Part shown: in pieces, positions 23,801 to 35,800 of the stretch
Numbering within the stretch: position 1 is the first letter of the stretch
Layout: every line of letters begins with the position of its first letter
Source: Sipunculus nudus
Taxonomy: Eukaryota > Annelida > Sipuncula > Golfingiida > Sipunculidae
Direction of reading: 5' to 3'
Length of the DNA: 64,000 bases
NCBI GenBank assembly: GCA_026874595.1
Contig: CM049315.1
Location: forward strand, 65,033,389 to 65,097,388
The notes under the pieces: model-generated
Told to the model about the DNA's origin: nothing
The model's input: only the letters and a program-made list of their open reading frames with translations
Databases searched by the model: none
Program-made: the position numbers and the translations under genes

Positions 23801-26800
23801 TCAAGCCACAAATCTGTCAAAATTACCATCTTCAACATAATTATTGTTTTGGCCAAACTTACAGTAACATCATAACCTGCCACAGTAATGGAGCTCCCTG
23901 CATGCCCAGTCTCCTTGGAAACCATAACATCAGCCACTGACTGAAAAAGGATAGGATGACATTACAGGCTAACATTCACGATAGGAATTTTATCACTTGA
24001 AAATCAAATTGAGATTAACATCAGATGTGATCTTCACCTTATATTGACAAAATATATATCAGATAAAAGATATCAGGTTCACAAAAATATCAGGTTCACC
24101 AGACCAACCCTTGGTCTGGTCCTGGTCTGGTACTAAGGGTGGACCAGTTAAAGGGGCACAGACAATTTATATTTTTAATAATTAACATAGATAAATAAAT
24201 TATGCTTTAATGTATTTTTTTTCTATTCTGAGAGTATAAATGCATATAAAATATAGGGTCTTGAAAACAATCATCAGTTGTCTGTTACTCTTCCCGACAG
24301 CTCAGGCTTAAACAAAATCACAATGGTTTAAAAATACATTTAGTTAAATGGATATCATAAGTGAGAGCAGAAATGCATTTATGGGCTCTTTATTAGTCCA
24401 CAGAAAACTCTTGCCTCATTTAGCCCAACGGAATATAACCTAATTATAAGTTACCACAAAAGGCAAATGAGTCTTTCACATTTTCAAGCTTCTTGATAAC
24501 TTGGCCTGAGGCTTGTCCATGTCGAGCTGAGCACTCTGGATAAACAGCTTTGTACAAGCTAACTCAATGACTCCATTAAGGGTGTTTCCATATGTGTGTA
24601 TGTACCGTATTTATGCGTGTATAAGGCGACCCCGTGTATAAGACGACCCCCAATGTTGAGCCTCGAATTTTGGTTCAAATTATTTTTCAGCATCTTAAGT
24701 TGGAGCTGCCAGCTACTCAAGATCACTTTGTTAACATAATGATCACTTTAACACTGATGATTAAAATTTTTTATTCTTAAAATGGTCAGTGGTACATTTT
24801 TTTTTATGATGCTACATGTGAAACTAGGAAAGTAATATAGAAAGGTATGGAGCAGACCAAAACGGAATTAATTAAACATATCAAAGAATGAGTATTATGC
24901 AACAATTCAAATGAATATCATAAGAGACATCAAAGGGTCAATTTTAGGGCCAAAATTTGGGTAATACATTATTATCCAGGAAATGGCACCCACTAAGAAT
25001 TAACATGACAAGAGAATGTGCATTACAGGGCATTGAAACCTTCCTCTATAAAAAAGATAAATTTATTTCAAAGAAATGTCAGTCTTCTGCATAATTTGAG
25101 GGAGATCACCCCAAACACCCACTGCATATCAGCGTTCACGTTTATAAGTGGCTTAAGGTAGACAAGTGACAGCGCAAGAAACCAAGGCTTCCATGATGCT
25201 CTACTTAACTAGGCTACCTCATTTATTATTCCGTGTTAATCTTTAACTATCGAAAATTACATTTTCCTGGCCTGTCCACAACCATGTCACAGTCACCAAA
25301 TTTTCCCACAAAATGTATCACGTTTGCTTAAATGATGTCGGTCAGGTTCGAATTTATTCCGTTGTACCAGTGAGGAAGGAAAAACGTAATTAAGTAATGA
25401 CCCAGTAGGACTTTCGTGAACTACGTTATTTTAAAGGCCGCTTCTTATTTATAATTATTACGCACTACTGGTTGTCTTTTAATCGAAGTGCCATGTGCGA
25501 GTCTCCGTGTATGTCAGTGTGCAAGCCAGCTGACAGCGTCCGCATTCACTGGACTCGTGAACATTTTACGCGGTAAATACAGCACCATATGAAAAAATCA
25601 TCCTTGTATTAATATGCATATTACGTGCTACTGGATGGCATTAGCAAGTTCCCAGCATCCCTTGCGTGAGCGCTGTACTCTTGGATCTTGAGTACATAGG
25701 TAAGCCCCGCAAGCTGATAGCAGCATCGACAATTATATCACTGCGTACCTGTTTAAAGTGATTTGCCAAGAAATTTTTGGCAAAATATACTTTAAAACTT
25801 ATATATTTTCAGGATTGGGAATTCCGTTTCGGTCTGTCAATTCCGCGATTCAGTCTGCTATCGCGGGAAATCACTGGCTCTACTGTCATAAGGGCTTTCA
25901 TATATTGATTCCGTTAAAATTCCTGTGTCAATGCGGCAAGGGCAAACCTTTTCTTATCAATTATTTAACTATGTGCGCATGTAAATCTGATGTATAAACG
26001 ATAAATTTAAACAAAAACAAAGCACTGCGATGTTCTTTATTGTGTACATTACCACCATATGGACATGATCACTGATATTCACGCCTTCCAGTTCGACGGA
26101 CGTAATAATGCTGATTGCCTAAATTTTCCTCGGGGGCCCTGAGGACACCAAAAAACTTGTACCCTTGTATAAGACGGCCCCCCCCCTTCTTTGCCAAATA
26201 TTTTTAGGATAAAATTTGTCGTCCTGTACATGCATAAATACGGTACGTATATGCGTGAAAAATCGCTCATAAGCTTTTTTAACTGGGATGTTTCTATGTG
26301 GCCGTTGGCATATATGTGTGAAAATCAACACAGGAGAAATTTTCACGCATAGGGTCTGTGTAAACTTAGGGATTCAGGGTAAAATGACGTCACTTCAGCA
26401 AATTTTTGTGGAAGGCTTGCTAGATCCAAGATACAAATATATTACTCAGTTCAAATACACATTTATGCGCAAATGGAAACACAACTATTTTTTATGCATA
26501 TACGCACATAGGCATAAACACACATGGAAATGCTGCTTAAGTCAAGAATTTTATGTGCCCTTATAAAACTTCAGGTCAGCCAAGGCCTGAGATCTCAGCA
26601 CCTGTGGGTCATGGCCCTCAGCTGAAATTGATTTTGGTTGTGTGACTGTGCACTTTTATGGACTACATGAGATGCAGTAGCCTCTCTTTATCACATACAT
26701 GTATTAGAAAAAGTTTCAGTATTTCGACTAAGTGACTGTAATTTGCATGTAAATTTATCGACTGGGAACTTATGAAACCCTGTAAATTATAGAATAATAG

Positions 26801-29800
26801 ATATCAGATGAAGCATTATAATACACATTAAATTTATTAACTGAAATAAACTGCTATAAAAAAATTTTAAAATTTTCCATTTTCAAATGAGCATTTGAAA
26901 ACGAAGTTTGATAAGCTAGTTTAAACAAGCCAATTTGGTATACATTACATCTGCGCTGTGTAATATATGAAATCTTTGGCCTGAAACCATTTAATGATGC
27001 AATGAGGAAAAAAGGCCTAGATGCCTAATGCGAACCTATGTGATGGGATATACATCAGGTATAATGCTTCCATGCTGGACCATTACTTTTCACATACAAG
27101 TGTGACATGTATATGTACAATGCAAGCACTGAAAATTATGAACCCGAGTACATGCACCAATTACACTAATGTCACTGCTTAAATACTGCACACAACACAA
27201 AAATGATTGTATTTTGCACCAAAAGTCTTGTGTAGGAGTAAGCCATCAAAGATGTATTGACATGCAAAATTTCAAGCAGATACTTCAAACCACTCTTCGG
27301 CTATGTGCGCAGATGTATTAAACAACTGTAGGTGGTGCCACAAGTCTTGTATACAACAGAACTATTTGAGATATATCGACATGTATAAATTCAGGCTGAT
27401 ATGTCAAATCACTCCAGAGGAATAAGCAGGAGCATACACAGCAAATTTTTTGTAGGTGGCACCACCTCTCTTGCATACGAAGAAGCTATCTGAGATGTAT
27501 ATGTATGCCTTATTTCAGGCTGATGTATCAAATCCCTCCTGAAAAATAAACAGGGACATACACTGTGCAAAAATTATCTTAGGTGGCGCCACCAGTCTAA
27601 TATATGACAAAGCTATCCGATATGTATAAATATGCACAATTTCAGGCTGATATATCAAAGCAGGTACAAACACTGTGAAAAAGTCATTGTAAGTGGCAAC
27701 ACCAGACTTGTGTACGAGAAAGCCATCAAAGATGCATAGATATGTCAAAATATCAGGCCAATACATCAAACTTCTCTTGAGTCAGGTGCACTGGGCCAAC
27801 CAGGCTAAGATGAGAAAGCCAGTTGCCCCGAGTGGACCGGAACAAATTGCTTGCTTCAGCTACTGCACTGAGTGAACTCTTGACCTGTTGCATAATCTGA
27901 TACAGTTTGCAGTCTGCCAAAGCTATAAATAGATTCAGACTGATTGTAGCCTGTTGGAAATCTGACGCTGGCAGTCTGCCAAACTATTTATAAATAAAGA
28001 CAAAATCTTGGCCTGTTAAGCCCCTTTCACACATTCACGGATAGCAACAGGGATCACCCCAGACCTTAATCCATGGTGTTCTGGGGACAGCAGCGTGATT
28101 TCTTAAATGGGGCTTTCACATATTCAAGGATAGCAACGCGGGTAATCCTGGAGCATCGTTCCGATATCATTCTTGTTATCTACAGCATTGCCGTGTAAAC
28201 AACAGGCACCACCGTGTTAACACCGTGTTGCATTCGTAATGATCCTTGGTGCACCAGCATAATCGGAGAAAAAACTTAAACTTGCCTCCGGAAAGTGCCG
28301 GTCTCAATACGGAGCCAACCAGGCTAAGATGAGAAAGCCAGTTGCCCCGAGTGGACTGGAACAAATTGCTTGCTTCAGCTACTGCACTGAGTGAACTCTT
28401 GACATGCACCTGGATGCACTGAGTGAACTCTTGACCTGTTGCATAATCTGATACAGTCTGCAGTCTGCCAAAGCTATAAATAGATTCAGACTGATTGTAG
28501 CCTGTTCGAAATCTGACGCTGGCAGTCTGCCAAACTATTTATAAGTAAAGACAAAATCTTGGCCTGTTAAGACCCTTTCACACATTCCTGGATAGCAACA
28601 GGGATTACCCCTGACCTTAATCCATGGTGTTCCGGGGACAGCAGCGCGATTTCGTAAATGGGGCATTTAACATATTCACGGATAGCAACGTGGATAATCC
28701 CGGAGCATCGTTCCGGAATCATCCGTGTTATCTACGGCATTGCCGTGTAAACAACAGGCATCACCGTGTTAACACCGTGTTGCTTCCGTAGTGATCCTTG
28801 GTGCACCAGCATGATCGGTGAAAAAACTTAAACTTGCACCCGGAAAGTGCTGGTCTCAATACTGAGCTCCCGGTGGCTACACGGAGACTCCTGGATGTGT
28901 ATGGTGGCTACACTGAGGTGCACGGTGCCTACAAGGAGTGATACGGATGATTTTTCATCTGTGTACTCCTGGACAAAAAATTGTGCAGGTTTAATTTTTT
29001 CTCCGAACATGCTGGTGCGCTAAGGATCACTATGGATGCAACACAGTGTTAACACGGTGATGCCCAGAGTTGACACGGTGATGACGGAGTCAACACAGAT
29101 GATCCCAGTACGATGATCCAGGATGATCCTATCCGTGAATGTGTGAAATGGGCTTTAGTAAATCTGTTTACACATACTGAAAGACTTGGGCTGCAATCCT
29201 TTTTTCAAGCAGACATATTCATATGATTTTTTTTTATGTTTTTTTAAATGTTTGGAATAATAAAAGATGAGTCCTTTCATTGTTTCAGGTCTAATAATTC
29301 TGCCAAAAATCATTTAAGTAAACTTGAACAAAAAGGACTTCTGAGAATCTTTTTTGTACATTGTAAAAGAAGATGAAAAAACAGTTTTGCAGAAGAAGAC
29401 TATTGCAGACCTCAGTTTGAAATAGGCTTACTAATGGCCACAAGACCAACTTCAGCTATCTATGACTCTATAAACAAGAGACCCATGGGTCACGGTGCTC
29501 AGCTGTTACATATGATCACAAAATATGACATGGAAGAGGAGGTAGACAAATGCTAGTTTTGTGTGGTTCTTGTTATATCTTGGTCATTCCCATCCCTCCC
29601 CCCCCCCCCCTTATTTCAATATGAGCTGTAATATGAGATCATGGTGTTTAACTCTTAGTTATGTAAGATTTGGATAATATCCTGGGATACAGGGAGGAGG
29701 AATCATGTTATCTATTTATATACATTTGGAAATGGAGTGCTATTGTCACATAAGTGTTTAATTGGCCTGATACTGCAAGTATGCACTATTTTTTAGAAAA

Positions 29801-32800
29801 AAATGAAAAGTAATCTCAGCTATGAAACTAATACATATGTATGGGCCATGATGCTCAGATGAATTCAAGGAGCCTTGAACATTGAGTAAAAAGTCTCCCA
29901 GAGTGCTGTAAATCAAGCATTTTGCCAATTGCCCTTAGATATGGATTACAGTGACCTTATTCTACATGCAGCTGCTACCATTTGTGCCTACTAGTGCTCC
30001 TATGATTTGACGAAAGTCGCTGACATCGTCGCTGTTTAAGGGCTGGCGACATCGATCGATTTCAAATAATCAGAATCGATTTTTGTTATTTCTGGGCTTC
30101 AGATTGTAGGGGCATAATCACGCCGGCCGCTCACCTTATTTTCACGCAGAAGCGTTATTTACCCCATGGCTAATAAAACATGTTTCACATGTTAATTTGA
30201 CTACCTATTGCAACTTTTTAATGCGAATATATATATATTGCCGGCAACGTACATCACATGTCAAAATAAATTAGAATACGCTGCATTAAGTTGAAACTCT
30301 TTAGAGAGAGAGAGAAACTTTAACAAATGCAGTGCCCTTAGGTGTGACAACCCCCTGCATTCTAGTTAAAGTCATGCTACCAGCTGTGCTGGTTGCATGG
30401 TTGATGGAACAGCCACATGGCAACAGGCTCTGCCTGGTCCCGAAAACCCCGCAATTCTTGACAAAAATCCATCTTTGTAAACTTTCACGAACTTTTGTTT
30501 TATTGTGCCACTGCGTAGATCAAACATGTTAACGTCTCCTTATGAAATCCAAAGATATACCGTTATAAAAAACCCATTTACCAGTGAAGTTTGAAATATA
30601 CATGTACACTTTCAAGTGACAGGCGATGCCGATGTTCCAATTTACAGACTTTATTGGTTTGAATATTTACAAACGATGTAATAGGTAAGCCTAGTATAGA
30701 AGTTTCAGAAACAATTGGAATAGTTTATTGCCTGTGTTAAATAAAAAGAATTGTTTACTATTATGGTCTGGGAATGTTTTTCACACTGACAGTCCCTCTG
30801 GACGTAAATGTCGGTATAATATCCCCACATGCCGCTCCATTCCAGCATACCCCACTACCGTGATATTGTGATAACTGTATGAGAAATAAATAGAAAAGTA
30901 TTTTAAGTATACAATTCATTAAAACTAAGACAGATTTAATTATTGTGCCTGATTTTATTCATAGTTGATACATATAATTAATGGATTTAAAGACATTAAA
31001 TGCAAGTCTAAAAATGATATGTTAAAAGGATTGGAAAATAAATATTGGTAATATAAAATTAATGCGAAAAATATAACAAAATTTAGTTAATTTGGAAATT
31101 ACTGACACTTAAACTGTGACTTATAGGTTTGAATGTTATTAAAATTTTAAAACAAACTTTTAATATAATGCACCAGGTCTGTCTCTTTGAAAAACTTTTT
31201 ATGAATTTTAAAAAGCCACTTACAGGGAATTGTGCTTACTTCTCCCTTTGGTAAAATCACTTGCATTAAATTAAATCAGTCAATGTTCCTATATTTACTT
31301 AAACTTTAGTTTTCCTTTATTCATGTTATATATCATTAATAAGAACATAAGAATTAAAATCTGCGATTTAGGCATCATTTAGCATAAATTGGTTCAGGAC
31401 CGTGCAGGACATAAAAAAATCGATTATGAATCGATAATCGGATCGGTTTGTCTCACCGATAATTGATTTTCATTTACATGTCCGATTCCTAACACTAGTG
31501 CCTACATGACTAATATAGTGTTAAAATCAATTTCTTTCACATAGCTTGCAGATGATTGGGTAAGAGTGACAATTCAGGTATCAAAGGAGATTTTCGGGAC
31601 CTTCCTGAAAGCCATGTACGAGGATTTTAGGCCAAATGGATACAATTTGTGCCCCATCTGACTCATCTGGTGCTTAAAAATCATGTTTTCTCCTCTAATT
31701 TGCAAAATAAAAGTCACCATGACCTAATTTCAAGTTTCCAAGGATATTTTAAAGAACTCTAAGGAAGTCAAGTTAGAAGATCATAGGTCCAACACTCATG
31801 ATTTGTGCCCTGTTAATGGACAAACCCTTCATTTAGGTTATGACTGATATCCTGATCAGTTTTTGGTGGATCCTTATGACATTTTTAACACATTTTACAG
31901 AGATACCAAGCAAGAGGTTAATAACTTAATTAATCATAGTATTCACATATATCTATTAATAGAACCTGGTTATTCAGGTAAGTATAGTGTCTTTGTTGTT
32001 TCAGCATATTTGTACATGAATGTCTGCAGTATATCCCAGTGAAGACAGTGTAGAATTTAGGACCTATAAGGGAATTATCATCCGCCAGTACCTGGTGTAT
32101 TGTCATGAAAGATCTAGGTAAAACAGGTTAATGAAATATGATTAAGATTATTAAAGTAATGTAGGTGTGGACTGCTGAAATAAATTAGACAAAACCATAT
32201 ATGATTTGATCCAAGAAATGTATCAAGCTAGATATTTCTTGGCACTGCAGGTGCCATAGTATCACCAGACAATTAATCCCCCCCCCTTTAAGAATAGTCC
32301 CCCCATCTTCAGCAGCATATACTGACATTTGGCAAGCCACAATTGTTTCTTTCATCTATCAACTTGAGAAACAATATTTTTCACCAAATATGGGGGCCAA
32401 TAAAGAGAATCACTCTTATGAAAAGGGGGTGAATTTATTCTACAAAAATGGAAAGGTAGATGGCGCCACCTGTCTATTTTATGAGCAAACTTTCAAAGAT
32501 GGATGGACATGCCAAATTTCAGACAAATACCTTGAACCACTATGGATGGATGAATAGGCAAAATTTCAGAAATTTCAAGGTCCCTACTTGAAGTAACTTT
32601 TTAAAGTAAACAGACTTGCATAGACTTAATACAATGAATTTACCATAAAACACCACACCAAGCTGTTATAGTAGTCAGACTACAGCCATAGGCCTCTTCA
32701 AATCCTGGATTTGTGCCCAAACTATTTATAGAAGTGAAATAATCTTGGACAATGGCCAACATCCAGGCACTAGCAAATCCTGACAATCTGCCAATGGTAA

Positions 32801-35800
32801 ACCAAGAGCTGCCATCTGTTTAAAAAGTGGTCCCTACTAAGTTTTTCCAATACAAAATGCTTTTCAGTTGACTTTTAAAAAAAAAAGAAATTTGGAATAT
32901 ATGAAAACTAGATGTAATTGGACCATGGTCCTCAGTGGGCCCCGCAGGGAGAAATAGTGTATTAAGATGTTACTTGAAAACAGTTGTAAGAAAAGGATAT
33001 GAAGAACTGGTGTTGTTCAGGTGTGAAGAACAGACAAGGTCAATACAAATTACCTGTTTTTGGATTGTAAGGGTATGAGTGATGAAACAAATGTGAGGAA
33101 TATAAGGCAGAAAAGTTCTGGAGCCCTCATATGTACCAATCATCCCTGTGAATTGGGAAAGCTGAAGTATTGTTGTTGAGTTATAACCTGTAAAAATCAG
33201 CAGTTGGGTTGTGGTGGCCATATTGTAATTCCAGCAGGTGTGTCATTCAATAGGTCTGGAGCCCTCATATGTACCAATCATCCCTGTGAATTGGGAAAGC
33301 TGAAGTATTGTTGTTGAGTTATAACCTGTAAAAATCAGCGATCCGGTTGTGGTGGCCATATTGTAATTCCAGCAGGTGTGTCATTCAATAGCTCTGGAGC
33401 CCTCATATGTGCCAATCATCCCTGTGAATTTGGGAAAGCTGAAGTATTGTTGTTGAGTTATAACCTGTAAAATATTAGCAATTGGCTGTGGTGGCCATAT
33501 TGTAATTCCAGCAGGTGTGACATTCAATAGGTCTGGAGCCCTCATATGTACCAATCATCCCCGAATTTTGGGAAAGCTGAAGTATTGTTGTTGAGTTATA
33601 ACCTGTAAAAATCAGCGATTGGGTTGTGTTGGCCATATTGTAATTCCAGCAGGTGTGTCATTCAATAGCTCTGGAGCCCTCATATGTACCAATCATCCCT
33701 GTGAATTTGGGAAAGCTGAAGTACTGTTGTTCAGTTATAACCTGTAAAAATCAGCGATTGGCTGTGGTGGCCATATTGTTAGTCGAGCAGGTGTGTTATT
33801 CAATAGGTCTGGAGCCCTCATATGTACCAATCATCCCTGTGAATTTGGGAAAGCTGAAGTATTGTTGTTGTGTTATAACCTGTAAAAATCAGCTATTGGC
33901 TGTGGTGGCCATATTGTTATTCCAGCAGGTGTGTCATTCAATAGGTCTGGAGCCCTCATATGTACCAATCATCCCTGTGAATTTGGGAAAGCTGAAGTAT
34001 TGTTGTTGAGTTATAACCTGTAAAAATCAGCGATTGGGTTGTGGTGGCCATATTGTAATTCCAGCAGGTGTGTCATTCAAAAGATCTGGAGCCCTCATAT
34101 GTACCAATCATCCCTGTGAATTTGGGAAAGCTGAAGTATTGTTGTTGAGTTATAACCTGTAAAAATCAGAGATTGGGTTGTGGTGGCCATATTGTAATTC
34201 CAGCAGGTGTGTCATTCAATAGATCTGGAGCCCTCATATGTACCAATCATCCCTGTGAATTTGGGAAAGCTGAAGTATTGTTGTTGAGTTTTAACCTGTA
34301 AAAATCAGCGATTGGCTGTGGTGGCCATATTGTTATTCGAGCAGGTGTGTTATTCAATAGGTCTGGAGCCCTCATATGTACCAATCATCCCTGTGAATTT
34401 GGGAAAGCTGAAGTATTGTTGTTGAGTTATAACCTGTAAAAATCAGCGATTGGGTTGTGGTGGCCATATTGTAATTCCAGCAGGTGTGTTATTCAATAGG
34501 TCTGGAGCCCTCATATGTACCAATCATCCCTGTGAATTTGGGAAAGCTGAAGTATTGTTGTTGAGTTATAACCTGTAAAAATCAGCGATTGGGTTGTGGT
34601 GGCCATATTGTAATTCCAGCAGGTGTGTTATTCAATAGGTCTGGAGCCCTCATATGTACCAATCATCCCTGTGAATTTGGGAAAGCTGAAGTATTGTTGT
34701 TGAGTTATAACCTGTAAAAATCAGCGATTGGCTGTGATGGCCATATTGTTAGTCGAGCAGGTGTGTTATTCAATAGGTCTGGAGCCCTCATATGTACCAA
34801 TCATCCCTGTGAATTTGGGAAAGCTGAAGTATTGTTGTTGAGTTATAACCTGTAAAAATCAGCAATTGGCTGTGGTGGCCATATTGTTATTCCAGCAGGT
34901 GTGTCATTCAATAGGTCTGGAGCCCTCATATGTACCAATCATCCCTGTGAATTTGGGAAAGCTGAAGTATTGTTGTTGAGTTATAACCTGTAAAATATTA
35001 GCGATTGGCTGTGGTGGCCATATTGTTATTCCAGCAGGTGTGTCATTCAATAGATCTGGAGCCCTCATATGTACCAATCATCCCTGTGAATTTGGGAAAG
35101 CTGAAGTATTGTTGTTGAGTTATAACCTGTAAAAATCAGAGATTGGGTTGTGATGGCCATATTGTAATTCCAGCAGGTGTGTCATTCAATAGATCTGGAG
35201 CCCTCATATGTACCAATCATCCCTGTGAATTTGGGAAAGCTGAAGTATTGTTGTTGAGTTATAACCTGTAAAATTCAGCCTTTGGGTTGTGGTGGCCATA
35301 TTGTAATTCCAGCAGGTGTGTTATTCAATAGGTCTGGAGCCCTCATATGTACCAATCATCCCTGTGAATTTGGGAAAGCTGAAGTATTGTTGTTGAGTTA
35401 TAACCTGTAAAAATCAGCGATTGGCTGTGGTGGCCATATTGTTATTCCTGCAGGTGTGTTATTCAATAGTTATGTAGCCCTTATATGTACCAATCATCCC
35501 TGTGAATTTGGGAAAGCTGAAGTATGTTGTTGAATTATTGCCTGTGAAAGAAAATCAGCAATTGGGCTGTGGTGGTCATACTGTAATTCAAGCAGGTGTG
35601 TTATTCTATAGGTATGTAGCCCTTACATGTACAAATCATCCCTGTGAATTTGGGAATGCTGAAGTATGTTGTTTAGTTATGGCGCAAAAGAAAATCAGCA
35701 AATTGGGCTGTGGCAGCCATATTGGAATTCTGACAGGTCTGTCAATCAAAAGATCTGGAGCCCTCATATGTACCAATCATTAAGAATTTGGCAAAGCTGA

